Origin: Amycolatopsis rifamycinica
Lineage (GTDB): Bacteria; Actinomycetota; Actinomycetes; Mycobacteriales; Pseudonocardiaceae
Assembly (NCBI RefSeq): GCF_000695625.1
Contig: NZ_JMQI01000068.1
Span: 62,001 to 126,000, forward strand
Direction of reading: 5' to 3'
Length of the DNA: 64,000 bases
Every line of letters begins with the position of its first letter. Positions within the stretch are counted from its first letter, which is position 1. This document shows positions 1 to 7,842 of the stretch, in pieces. Both the position numbers and the translations under genes were made by a program. The notes beneath the pieces are model-generated. The model was given only the letters and a program-made list of their open reading frames with translations. It ran no database searches and was not told the origin of the DNA.

Positions 1-608
1 CCCGCCGCGATCTTGGCCAGCAGCTTTCCCTGCAGCAACCGGAGCTGGGTCGCCCACGCCGTCGAGCTGGCGCGGACGGTGAGCTCGCCGTCCTTGAGCG
101 CGACCGGCTGCGCGTGCTCGGCGACGTCTTCGCCGACCAGCCGCGACCACTGGGCGAAGACGCGGGCGCTCGTGACGTTCTCGTTCCAGCCGCGGTCCCG
201 CATCAGCCGGGAAACGAGCTGACCGAGTGGCTGCGGGTCGCGCGCGTCGGCACCCGGTCCCGACCAGCGGCGACGCCGGGGGTTCTGCCCGCCGCCGACC
301 GCGGGACGACGGCGGCCGGGCGGAACGCCCCGCTCCTTCGCCTTGGCCTTCGCGGCCTCGAGCGCGGCGTGGGCGAGGTCGCGCCCGGTCGGCGGCGTCT
401 CATTCGGCGGAACGTCGCCATCACGCTCGGTACCAGAAGGAACCTTGGTGTCGTTTTTAGGCGTTTTACGCCACCCATTTGGTGGTACGGTCACGGGCAG
501 CGATAACTCATTCACCGTGTTATCCACACTGTCCACAGGGTTGTCCCCAGATCGGGTGCTGTTTGCGCGGCCCGTCACCCGGCGTGTTCGATCGCTCTGC
601 TCAGCCAC
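1..608 (-). CDS. dciA: DciA/DUF721 family protein, helicase-loading factor (3' end outside window)
   Basis: DUF721 (DciA) proteins load or assist the replicative helicase DnaB in bacteria lacking DnaC. I translated this frame by hand. It starts at a GTG (606-608) inside the last codons of recF, giving MAEQSDRTRR, so the two genes overlap by 8 bp. The first 60 residues are variable and Asn/Thr/Pro-rich. Then come the actinobacterial signature TGRDLAHAALEAAKAKAKER and the DUF721 core (SRLMRDRGWNENV, then WSRLVGEDVAEHAQP, then LTVRASSTAWATQLRLL). The gene runs off the left edge, where gyrB would be expected. Three DnaA boxes lie inside its 5' coding region. The frame is certain; the start is supported by the stop/start overlap typical of translational coupling. 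Confidence 0.88.
   Translation of the reverse strand, partial: MAEQSDRTRRVTGRANSTRSGDNPVDSVDNTVNELSLPVTVPPNGWRKTPKNDTKVPSGTERDGDVPPNETPPTGRDLAHAALEAAKAKAKERGVPPGRRRPAVGGGQNPRRRRWSGPGADARDPQPLGQLVSRLMRDRGWNENVTSARVFAQWSRLVGEDVAEHAQPVALKDGELTVRASSTAWATQLRLLQGKLLAKIAA
520..549. promoter_or_regulatory. Cluster of three DnaA boxes inside dciA
   Basis: TTATCCACA (520-528), CTGTCCACA (529-537) and TTGTCCCCA (541-549) lie in the same orientation within 30 bp. The first is the perfect R1-type DnaA box. They fall in the poorly conserved N-terminal coding part of dciA, where selection on protein sequence is weak. They could titrate DnaA or extend the origin. Function is inferred. Confidence 0.6.
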
Positions 609-1755
609 GCGTGATCTCACCATCCGCCACCGTGAACCGCTGACCGGCCAGCTCTCCGGGCACGTCTTCGTCGACCGCGGCGGTCACCAGCACCTGTTCG
701 GCGCTCGCGGCCACCTCGGCCAGCCGGGCCCGGCGCTTGCGGTCCAGCTCGGCGAACACGTCGTCGAGCAGCAGCACCGGCTCGCCGGCCTCCGCGCGCA
801 GCAGCTCGTAGCTGCCGAGCCGCAGCGCCAGCGCGAACGACCACGACTCGCCGTGACTCGCGTAGCCCTTGGCCGGTGCCTGGCCCAGGATCAGCTCCAG
901 TTCGTCCCGGTGTGGGCCGACCAGGCTGATGCCGCGCTCGAGCTCCGCCTTGCGGGCCTCGCCCAGCGCTGTGAGTAAGACGTCCTTCAGCACCTCGGGT
1001 TGCGCCCGTTCGCCGTCCGGTACGCCGTACTTTTCCGGCAGGGCGGCCCCCAGCGACGACCGGTAGGCGATCTTCGCCGGACGCGAGTCGGGCGCGACCC
1101 CCATGTACGCCGAAGCCGCGTACGGCGCGAGGTCGGCGACGAGGTTCAGGCGCGCGGCCAGCAGCTCCGCGCCCGCCACCGCCAGGTGGTCGTCCCAGAC
1201 CTCGAGCGTCGACAGCGCGTACGGGTCTTCACGGCCCGTACGTCGTTTGCCAGCCGTCTTGAGCAGGGCGTTCCGCTGCTTCAGCACCTTCTCGTAGTCC
1301 GCCCGGACCCCGGCGTACCGCGGCGCGCGCAGCACCAGCAGCTCGTCGAGGAACCGGCGCCGCTCACCCGGGTCGCCCCGCACGAGCGCGAGGTCCTCCG
1401 GGGAGAACAACACCGTGCGCAGGATCCCGAGCACGTCACGCGGACGGCCGACCGCCCCGCGGTTGACCCGGGCGCGGTTGGCCCGGCCGGCCGTGATCTC
1501 GAGCTCGACGGTCAGCTCGCGGTCTTCGTTGACCACCGCGACCCGCACCAGCGCGCGCTCGCAGCCGTGCCGGATCAGCGGCGCGTCCGTCGCGACGCGG
1601 TGCGAGCCCAGCGTCGCGACGTACCCGATCGCCTCCAGCAAGTTGGTCTTGCCGCGGCCGTTCTGGCCGACCAGCACGGTCGGTCCCGGTTCCAGCGCGA
1701 GATCGGCCTGCGGCCAGGAGCGGAAGTCGGTGACCTGCAGGTGGCGCAGATACAC
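601..1755 (-). CDS. recF: DNA replication and repair protein RecF
   Basis: RecF is an SMC-like ATPase that acts with RecO and RecR to load RecA at gapped DNA. The 384-residue product has a Walker A motif GQNGRGKT at residues 30-37 and a C-terminal ABC-type signature/Walker B segment (GEPVLLLDDVFAELD, about residues 320-335). Length is normal for the family. It starts at a GTG 10 bp after gnd and overlaps dciA by 8 bp, so it sits in a dnaN-gnd-recF-dciA transcription unit. Identification is secure from sequence and position. Confidence 0.97.
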   Translation of the reverse strand: MYLRHLQVTDFRSWPQADLALEPGPTVLVGQNGRGKTNLLEAIGYVATLGSHRVATDAPLIRHGCERALVRVAVVNEDRELTVELEITAGRANRARVNRGAVGRPRDVLGILRTVLFSPEDLALVRGDPGERRRFLDELLVLRAPRYAGVRADYEKVLKQRNALLKTAGKRRTGREDPYALSTLEVWDDHLAVAGAELLAARLNLVADLAPYAASAYMGVAPDSRPAKIAYRSSLGAALPEKYGVPDGERAQPEVLKDVLLTALGEARKAELERGISLVGPHRDELELILGQAPAKGYASHGESWSFALALRLGSYELLRAEAGEPVLLLDDVFAELDRKRRARLAEVAASAEQVLVTAAVDEDVPGELAGQRFTVADGEITRG

Positions 1756-1765
1756 CAGGGGCTCC

Positions 1766-2656
1766 CTATCCGCCGACCTTCTTCACGGCGTGCCCGCCGA
1801 ACTGGTTGCGCAGCGCGGCGACCGCGCGCATCGCGGCCGAGTGCTCCTGCCGCGAAGCGAACCGCGCGAACAGCGCCGCCGAGATGACCGGCGCCGGCAC
1901 CGCGTTGTTGATCGCCTCTTCCAGCGTCCAGCGCCCTTCGCCCGAGTCCTCGACGTAGCCCTCGAGGTCGTCGAGCTCCGGGTCCTCGTCGAGCGCGCGC
2001 ACGAGCAGGTCGAGCAGCCAGGACCGGACGACCGTGCCGCGCTGCCAGCCCTTGATCACAGCGGGGACGTCCTTGACGACCTTCGCGGCTTCAAGCAGCT
2101 CGAAGCCCTCGGCGAAGGCCTGCATCATGCCGTACTCGATGCCGTTGTGGATCATCTTCGCGTAGTGCCCGGCGCCGACGTCGCCCGCGTGCGAGAAGCC
2201 CTCTTCGCGCGGGCCCTCCGGGCGGAGCGCGTCGAAGATCGGCATCGCGCGCTCGACGTCCGCGGCCGCGCCGCCGACCATCAGGCCGTAGCCGTTGTCC
2301 TTGCCCCACACCCCACCGGACACACCGCAGTCCAGGTAGCCGATGTTCTTCGCCGCGAGCAGATCGGCGTTCAGCTTGTCGTCGGTGTACTTGGAGTTGC
2401 CGCCGTCGATCACCATGTCGCCCGCGGCGAGCAGGTTGCCCAGCTCGGTGACGGTCGCCCGGGTCGGCTCGCCGGCGGGCACCATGATCCAGACGATCCG
2501 CGGGGCGTCCAGTTTGGACACCAGGTCCTCGAGCGAGGTCGTGTCGCTGACGTCCGGGTTGCGGTCGTAGCCGACCACTTCGTGACCGGCCGCGCGCAGC
2601 CGCTCACGCATGTTGAAGCCCATCTTGCCCAGGCCGATCAGACCGAGCTGAACCAT
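1766..2656 (-). CDS. gnd: 6-phosphogluconate dehydrogenase, short (decarboxylating) type
   Basis: The enzyme oxidatively decarboxylates 6-phosphogluconate to ribulose 5-phosphate in the pentose phosphate pathway. The 296-residue protein belongs to the short GndA/YqeC-like class rather than the approximately 470-residue class. It begins with a Rossmann motif (GLIGLGKMGFNM, residues 5-16), followed by the family signature around DGGNSKYTDD and the catalytic-lysine region AKMIHNGIEYGMMQAFAEG. It sits between dnaN (35 bp upstream) and recF (10 bp downstream), the arrangement known in Streptomyces. It probably shares the dnaN transcript. Confidence 0.94.
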   Translation of the reverse strand: MVQLGLIGLGKMGFNMRERLRAAGHEVVGYDRNPDVSDTTSLEDLVSKLDAPRIVWIMVPAGEPTRATVTELGNLLAAGDMVIDGGNSKYTDDKLNADLLAAKNIGYLDCGVSGGVWGKDNGYGLMVGGAAADVERAMPIFDALRPEGPREEGFSHAGDVGAGHYAKMIHNGIEYGMMQAFAEGFELLEAAKVVKDVPAVIKGWQRGTVVRSWLLDLLVRALDEDPELDDLEGYVEDSGEGRWTLEEAINNAVPAPVISAALFARFASRQEHSAAMRAVAALRNQFGGHAVKKVGG

Positions 2657-2691
2657 CGAGATCCCCTTACGTGCTGAAGAGAAGAAGCGGG

Positions 2692-3825
2692 TCAGCCCGG
2701 GAGGCGGACCGGCATCAGGAGGTAGAGGTAGCCGGGGACGACGTTGCCCTCGGCGTCGGCGGGCTTGATGAGCGCGGGCCGGTTCGGCGTGGTGAACGTC
2801 AGCTCCGCCCGGTCGCTGTGGAGCGCGCCGAGGCCGTCGACGAGGTACCCCGGGTTGAACGCGATGGTCACCGGCTCACCTTCGTACTCGACCTGCAGCT
2901 CTTCTTCGGCGCTTCCCTCGTCGTCGCCGCCCGCGGACAACCGCAGCGAGTTGTCCCCGAACTCCAGTCGTACCTGAGTCCCCCGCTCCGCCACCAGCGA
3001 AACGCGCTTGATGGACTCGGTGAGCGCGGACACGTCGATGACCGCGCGTGAGGTGTGCGACGCGGGGAGCAGCTGGCGGTACGGCGGGAACTCCGCGTCG
3101 AGCAGGCGGGTCGTCGTGTAGCGCCCGGAACCGGACAGGCCCAGCAGGCCTTCGCCGCTGGCGAGGGCGAGGCGGATCGTGGCGCCGCTCGCGCCGAGCG
3201 TCTTGGCCGCCTCGGCGAGGGTGCGCGCCGGGACGAGCACCGCGGCGTCGGCAAGGCCCTCGGCCGGCTGCCAGGTGAACTCGCGCATGGCGAGCCGGAA
3301 CCGGTCGGTCGCGACGAGGGTCAGCGAGCTGCCGGAGATCTCGAGCCGCATGCCGGTGAGCATCGGCAGCGTGTCGTCCTTGCCCGCGGCGACGACGACC
3401 TGGGTGACGGCCTGGCCGAACGCGTCGCCCGCGAGCTCGCCCGCGAAGGCGGGCTGGGACGGCAGCTGCGGGTAGTCCTCGACCGGCATGGTCGGCAGGG
3501 AGAACCGCGCGCTGCCGCACGTGATGGTGGCGCGCGCGCCGTCGACCGAGATCTCGACCGGCTGCGCGGGCAGCGACTTGGTGATGTCGGCGAGCAGGCG
3601 CCCGGACACCAGGAGGCGGCCGCCGTCGGCGATCGTCGCGGGGACCCCGACCGTGGCGGAGACCTCGTAGTCGAAGCCGGAGACCGTCAGCGCGTCGGTT
3701 TCGCCGTCCGAACCGGCGTCGAGGAGGACACCGCCCAGCACCGGCACCGGCGGCCGGCTGGGGAGGCTTCTGGCCACCCACGCGACGGCGTCGGCGAGCC
3801 CGTCACGCTCGACGCGGATCTTCAT
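2692..3825 (-). CDS. dnaN: DNA polymerase III beta subunit (sliding clamp)
   Basis: The sliding clamp encircles DNA and tethers polymerase III. I place the start at the ATG at 3823-3825, giving MKIRVERDGLADAVAWVARSLP and 377 residues, the normal length. An in-frame extension to 3963 is open but runs into the origin region and is not conserved-looking. Conserved blocks include RPPVPVLGG near the N-terminus, ATDRFRLAMRE in the middle and the C-terminal YLYLLMPVRLPG that forms the protein-binding cleft. It is the first gene of the dnaN-gnd-recF-dciA unit and is transcribed away from oriC. Confidence 0.97.
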   Translation of the reverse strand: MKIRVERDGLADAVAWVARSLPSRPPVPVLGGVLLDAGSDGETDALTVSGFDYEVSATVGVPATIADGGRLLVSGRLLADITKSLPAQPVEISVDGARATITCGSARFSLPTMPVEDYPQLPSQPAFAGELAGDAFGQAVTQVVVAAGKDDTLPMLTGMRLEISGSSLTLVATDRFRLAMREFTWQPAEGLADAAVLVPARTLAEAAKTLGASGATIRLALASGEGLLGLSGSGRYTTTRLLDAEFPPYRQLLPASHTSRAVIDVSALTESIKRVSLVAERGTQVRLEFGDNSLRLSAGGDDEGSAEEELQVEYEGEPVTIAFNPGYLVDGLGALHSDRAELTFTTPNRPALIKPADAEGNVVPGYLYLLMPVRLPG

Positions 3826-4060
3826 GCGCGCATCCTTTCGACGATCGAGCCCCCTGCGGGCTCGGGCCAGGCCTCGTTCTCGCGGGGCAGTGACCGCTGT
3901 CCCCTCCGGCCGGTCCGCCCTCCGCGTGAGCGGCCGGAGCGAGGACCAGGTGCAGGCGTCCACGTTAGGCCGTCGCGGCCACCCCCGTCACCTCGGCCTC
4001 CCCTTGACTTTGTCGACTTGCCGACTCGATCTCGCGGCTGTCCCCAACTTCGTCCATCGC

Positions 4061-4098
4061 CTGTTTTTGTTTTGTTCTCTCTCTTAGAAGATCTAAGG
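4061..4098. other. T-rich candidate DNA-unwinding element of oriC
   Basis: CTGTTTTTGTTTTGTTCTCT at 4061-4080, followed by a short palindrome around AGATCT (4089-4094), is the most AT-rich stretch of the dnaA-dnaN interval. It lies immediately beside the two tandem TGTGGATTG boxes. A role in strand opening is inferred from position and composition. Confidence 0.5.
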
Positions 4099-4616
4099 GC
4101 AGTAGCAGTAATAGGCGTTGTGGATTGTGTGGATTGAGCTCGTTCGCGCAGGTCGGACGGCTCGCGGGCATGTGGAGAACCGTGGTGGCAGACCTGTGGG
4201 TAGATCGAGGCGTCCGTGGATGGTTTCGCCCGGCCCCGGATTCGTCCACAGCTGTCCCCAGTTGTCCCCACGGTTGTCCCCAGGTGTGCGGCGATTTGTA
4301 CCCAGGGTCTGGGGGTGCCGGACGGGGTCCGAACCCCTCTTCCGAGTGATCGGCACCTCCTGTGCACAGCATGTGGGCAACCTGTGGAATCAGCGTGGAC
4401 AAGGGTGTGGATGCGCTGTGGATCGGCTGTGGGCGGGATGTGGACCGAATCCGGGTCGTCGCTGGTGGGAGATCCGTTGGCGCTGTGGGCAATCCGCCCA
4501 CACGGTGGGGAAAACCCCTTGTGTACAAACAATTTTGGCGAGTTTGCGAAGCGCGCGTACGTGCCTTCGCTGCTTCGCGGGCGTACGCGTGCTTCGGACA
4601 CTCCAAACACGACGAA

Positions 4617-4643
4617 GGGGCGTCCACATTGCGTGGACGCCCC
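4617..4643 (-). terminator. Hairpin terminator after dnaA
   Basis: GGGGCGTCCAC (4617-4627) and GTGGACGCCCC (4633-4643) form a perfect 11-bp stem with a 5-base loop. The stem starts 28 bp after the dnaA stop codon. No long T-run follows, as is usual for actinobacterial terminators. It would also insulate oriC from dnaA transcription. Confidence 0.8.
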
Positions 4644-4670
4644 CGAAGTCGTTGGGAGATAAGGGATGTG

Positions 4671-6320
4671 CTACTGGCGGGCGCGCTGCTTGATGCGCGA
4701 CGTCAGCTCCTGCACCTGGTCGTAGATCCGCCGGCGCTCGGCCATCTCCTTGCGGATCTTCTTGTCCGCGTGCATGACCGTCGTGTGGTCGCGGCCGCCG
4801 AACGTCTGCCCGATCTTCGGCAGCGACATGTCGGTCAGCTCGCGGCAGAGGTACATCGCGATCTGGCGAGCCGTGGCGAGCGCCTTGGTCTTGCCCGGGC
4901 CGCACAGGTCGTCGAGCGTCACGTCGAAGAACTCGGAGATGACGCCCATGATGGTCGGCGCGGTGATCTCCGGGGCGTGGGAGTCGGGGATGAGGTCGCG
5001 CAGCACGATCTCGGCGAGTGCGCTGTCGACCGGCTGCTGGTTCAGCGACGCGAACGCCGTGACGCGGATCAGCGCGCCTTCCAGCTCCCGGATGTTCGCC
5101 TCGACGCGAGAGGCGATGAACTCCAGGACGTCACCCGGCACGGCGAGCCGGTCCTGCGCCGCCTTCTTGCGGAGGATCGCGATGCGCGTTTCGAGCTCGG
5201 GTGGCTGGATGTCGGTGATGAGACCCCACTCGAACCGCGTCCGCAGCCGGTCTTCCAGCGTTTCGAGGCGCTTCGGCGGGCGGTCGGAGCTGACGACGAT
5301 CTGCTTGTTCGCGTTGTGGAGGGTGTTGAAGGTGTGGAAGAACTCTTCCTGCGTCCCTTCCTTGCCCTCCAGGAACTGGATGTCGTCGACGAGCAGGATG
5401 TCGATGTCGCGGTAGCGCCGCTGGAAGGCGACCTTGCGGTCGTCGCGCAGCGAGTTGATGAAGTCGTTCGTGAACTCTTCGGTCGAGACGTACCGGACGC
5501 GCATGCCCGGGAAGAGCCGTTGCGCGTAGTGGCCGACCGCGTGCAGCAGGTGCGTCTTGCCGAGCCCGGACTCGCCCCAGATGAAGAGCGGGTTGTAAGC
5601 GCGGGCGGGTGCTTCGGCGACGGCGACCGCGGCGGCGTGCGCGAAGCGGTTGGACGCGCCGATGACGAACGTGTCGAAGGTGTACTTCTCGTTCAGCTTC
5701 GTCTTCGACGTCTGCGGCTGCGCCGGCGCGGTGTAGGGCTGGCCGGCGATCGGCTGGCCGGAGAACGTCGGCCAGATCTCGTGGACCGCGGCGAGCGCCT
5801 CGCCCTCTTCGTCGACTTCCTCGTCGGTGTCGTCGCCGTCGTCCGGCTTCGCCGCGACGGCCTGGTGCTGAGGCATCGGCGGCGGCATCTGGGGCGGCAT
5901 CGGCGGCGGCATCTGCGGAGCGGGTTCGGCGGGCCGCGGGGGCGGCATCATCGGCGTGCCGTTGCCCGGCATCGGCGGGGCGGGTTCAGGGCTGACGCCG
6001 TTTTCCACCCGGCCGGGTGACGGTGCGTAGCGAGGCGCGGGCGCCGGAGCCACGGCCTCGGCGCTGTCGACCTTCACCGCGAGGGAGATGGCGCGGCCGA
6101 GCCGCCGGGAGAGCGCGTCGGTGATCGCGCCGCGCAGCCCGCGTTCGATCGCTTCCTTCGCGAAGTCGCTGGGGGCCGCGAGCAGCGCCGTGCCGTCGAG
6201 GAGGCCGATCGGACGGGTCACCCGCATCCAGGCGCGCTGCTGGGGGGACAGGGTCCCGTCGGACAGTTCGCGTACCACCTGTTCCCAGATGACACCCAGA
6301 TTGTGCTGGTGATCCGACAC
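4671..6320 (-). CDS. dnaA: Chromosomal replication initiator protein DnaA
   Basis: DnaA is an AAA+ ATPase that binds DnaA boxes and opens oriC. I choose the GTG at 6318-6320 (MSDHQHNLGVIWEQVV), which has a purine-rich GGGGAG about 8 bases upstream; this gives 549 residues. Domain I is residues 1-90. Domain II is Pro/Met-rich with PPPMP repeats. The Walker A motif GESGLGKT lies near residue 250, followed by Walker B LLVDDIQFL. The domain IV DNA-binding signature GRDHTTVMHADKKI is near the C-terminus. It is transcribed away from rpmH and toward oriC. A consensus DnaA box upstream suggests autoregulation. Confidence 0.97.
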   Translation of the reverse strand: MSDHQHNLGVIWEQVVRELSDGTLSPQQRAWMRVTRPIGLLDGTALLAAPSDFAKEAIERGLRGAITDALSRRLGRAISLAVKVDSAEAVAPAPAPRYAPSPGRVENGVSPEPAPPMPGNGTPMMPPPRPAEPAPQMPPPMPPQMPPPMPQHQAVAAKPDDGDDTDEEVDEEGEALAAVHEIWPTFSGQPIAGQPYTAPAQPQTSKTKLNEKYTFDTFVIGASNRFAHAAAVAVAEAPARAYNPLFIWGESGLGKTHLLHAVGHYAQRLFPGMRVRYVSTEEFTNDFINSLRDDRKVAFQRRYRDIDILLVDDIQFLEGKEGTQEEFFHTFNTLHNANKQIVVSSDRPPKRLETLEDRLRTRFEWGLITDIQPPELETRIAILRKKAAQDRLAVPGDVLEFIASRVEANIRELEGALIRVTAFASLNQQPVDSALAEIVLRDLIPDSHAPEITAPTIMGVISEFFDVTLDDLCGPGKTKALATARQIAMYLCRELTDMSLPKIGQTFGGRDHTTVMHADKKIRKEMAERRRIYDQVQELTSRIKQRARQ

Positions 6321-6903
6321 CTGTCTGGCTCCCCTCCCCTCGTCGGCGTGGACGGCCGAACCGGCCCCGGAACACCCGGTCACTCCACCCGGCGATCACA
6401 GGAGACCTGTCCGCGCACCGGCACAGCGAATATCCACATAGTTGTCCACAGCTGTGCACTAATGTACGGCGACCCGCGGTGCCGCCACCTGCGGGCTCGT
6501 CGTACGCCGGTGGGCACTCCACCACCCGGATACTCGTGCACCTCGACCGGTGACCCGAGAGGGGCACGCTAACAAGCCCCGCTCGCGGCCACAAGGCATC
6601 CTGGGCGGCCAGCATTTCACGGTGCACGGCCGGTGGCCATTCGGTGTCACGGCGTCGAAGGCACCGGGCGCGCGGGCCGGTCGCGTACCGTGGCCGAGGG
6701 GGTGCTTACCGGCCGCCCGACGGGGGTGCGTACCCTCGTAAGGTCTCCCGTATGCGACGGGTGCGTTTCGCGTGCCCACGTTGTCGTTGCTCGTCGTGAC
6801 GAGGCCACACGTTGGTAGGAGACACCAGAGACTGCCGTGCGCCCGCACGACACGCCAGGCGGGGAAGAGATTCTTCCGCCCGACGCGACACACAGGAGAA
6901 GCA
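6321..6903. promoter_or_regulatory. Divergent promoter region between dnaA and rpmH
   Basis: This 583-bp gene-free interval must hold the dnaA promoter(s) (leftward) and the rpmH operon promoter(s) (rightward). DnaA boxes ATATCCACA (6430-6438) and TTGTCCACA (6442-6450) lie 110-130 bp upstream of the dnaA start. I cannot place the -10/-35 elements confidently. An Arg/Ala-rich reading frame crosses the region but lacks any recognisable protein pattern. Confidence 0.75.
6430..6450. promoter_or_regulatory. Pair of DnaA boxes upstream of dnaA
   Basis: ATATCCACA (6430-6438) is followed after three bases by the consensus TTGTCCACA (6442-6450). Placement 110-130 bp upstream of the dnaA start fits DnaA autoregulation as known in Streptomyces. 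That role is inferred here. Confidence 0.7.
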
Positions 6904-7047
6904 GTGAGCAAGGGTAAGCGCACCTTCCAGCCGAACAACCGCCGCCGCGCGAAGACCCACGGGTTCCGCCTGCGCATGCGGACCCGCGCCGGCCGGGCCA
7001 TCCTGGCGGCCCGCCGTCGCAAGGGCCGCGCCGCGCTGTCCGCCTGA
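6904..7047 (+). CDS. rpmH: 50S ribosomal protein L34
   Basis: L34 is a very basic ribosomal protein of the large subunit. The 47-residue product begins MSKGKRTFQPNNRRRAKTHG and continues with the invariant GFRLRMRTRAGRAILAARRRKGR block. It starts at a GTG (6904) preceded by an AGGAGAAG ribosome-binding site at about 6894-6901. It is the first gene of the rpmH-rnpA-yidD-yidC-jag run, divergent from dnaA. Identification is certain. Confidence 0.98.
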   Translation: MSKGKRTFQPNNRRRAKTHGFRLRMRTRAGRAILAARRRKGRAALSA

Positions 7048-7067
7048 TCGCACGATCGGGGCGCGCT

Positions 7068-7502
7068 GTGCTGCCGGCTGCCGCACGCCTGCGGCGGAGT
7101 GAGGATTTCCGCGTGGTTCTCCGTCGCGGGTCCCGGGCAGGCAGGCGCCGCCTCGTCGTCCACGCGCTGACCACGGACCCGTCCGAGGCCGCCGACGCAC
7201 CGTCGGCGGCCAGGGCGGGTTTTGTGGTGAGCAAAGCCGTCGGCAACTCGGTGGTCCGCCACCGGGTCAGCCGCCGGTTGCGTCACCTCGTTTCGGCCAG
7301 GCTCGGAACACTGCCCGCCGGCACTGCGTTGGTCGTACGGGCATTGCCGCCGTCGTCGACCGCTTCCAGCGCCGAGCTCGGGTCCGATCTCGACGCCGCG
7401 TTGCGGCGGCTGGGGCTTCTGTCGTCGCGCCGTCCGGCCGGGGATGTCCCCCGCCCGACGCGTCCCGCGGACGCGGCCCCCGACCACGGATCAGCGGTGT
7501 GA
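7068..7502 (+). CDS. rnpA: Ribonuclease P protein component
   Basis: RnpA is the basic protein cofactor of RNase P, which matures tRNA 5' ends. The 144-residue protein starts at a GTG and shows the family pattern LPAAARLRRSEDFRVVLRRG at the N-terminus. The RNA-binding segment KAVGNSVVRHRVSRRLRH is a variant of the usual RNR motif. It follows rpmH by 20 bp and overlaps yidD by 4 bp (GTGA). The C-terminal 25 residues are Pro/Asp-rich and probably unstructured. Confidence 0.95.
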   Translation: MLPAAARLRRSEDFRVVLRRGSRAGRRRLVVHALTTDPSEAADAPSAARAGFVVSKAVGNSVVRHRVSRRLRHLVSARLGTLPAGTALVVRALPPSSTASSAELGSDLDAALRRLGLLSSRRPAGDVPRPTRPADAAPDHGSAV

Positions 7503-7837
7503 CCGACATGCGAGCCACCCCCGAGGACAAGCACGACCACGATCACGACGTGGAGCCTGAGCCCCCGCGGCCCGGTCCCGTCGCCTGGGTCCTGCTGCTC
7601 CCCATCAAGCTCTACCGCAAGGCGATTTCGCCCTTCCTCCCGCCGGCTTGCCGGTTCTACCCGAGCTGCAGCGCGTACGCAGTCGAAGCCCTCACCCGGC
7701 ACGGTGCCGGCCGCGGCTCCTACCTCGCGCTGCGCCGGCTGCTGCGCTGCGGCCCCTGGACGCCACCCGGCCGCGACCCGGTGCCCGAGACCTTCTCGTG
7801 GCGGCACCGCAGACCTGAAACACCGATCGAGGAGTAG
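7499..7837 (+). CDS. yidD: Membrane protein insertion efficiency factor YidD
   Basis: YidD assists YidC-dependent membrane protein insertion at the inner membrane. The 112-residue product contains the family core PIKLYRKAISPFLPPACRFYPSCSAYAVEALTRHG, given here as two joined motifs (LYRKAISPFLPP, then CRFYPSCSAYA) with its conserved cysteines. It then has LRCGPWTPPGRDPVPE. An acidic/His-rich stretch (DKHDHDHDVEPEP) precedes the core. It starts at the GTG overlapping the rnpA stop and lies 5 bp before yidC. Confidence 0.95.
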   Translation: MTDMRATPEDKHDHDHDVEPEPPRPGPVAWVLLLPIKLYRKAISPFLPPACRFYPSCSAYAVEALTRHGAGRGSYLALRRLLRCGPWTPPGRDPVPETFSWRHRRPETPIEE

Positions 7838-7842
7838 CAGCA

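Larger units (their letters stand above)
3826..4670. other. oriC: Chromosome replication origin oriC (dnaA-dnaN intergenic region)
   Basis: This 845-bp gene-free interval separates dnaN from dnaA. From 4119 to 4502 I count about 17 DnaA-box-like nonamers. They include two TGTGGATTG copies back to back (4119-4127, 4128-4136), TCGTCCACA (4242-4250), TTGTCCCCA twice (4262-4270, 4274-4282), TGTGGGCAA twice (4372-4380, 4484-4492), CGTGGACAA (4394-4402), TGTGGATGC (4406-4414), TGTGGATCG (4417-4425) and TGTGGACCG (4439-4447). Boxes at 4242-4282 point one way and those at 4372-4447 the other. A T-rich tract (4061-4080) next to the dnaN-proximal boxes is a candidate unwinding element. The layout matches actinobacterial origins, which have many weak boxes. 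Confidence 0.93.

Noticed and set aside
3826..3963. A 46-residue N-terminal extension of DnaN
   Set aside because: The extension does not resemble the clamp family, and the ATG at 3825 yields the canonical start MKIRVERDG.
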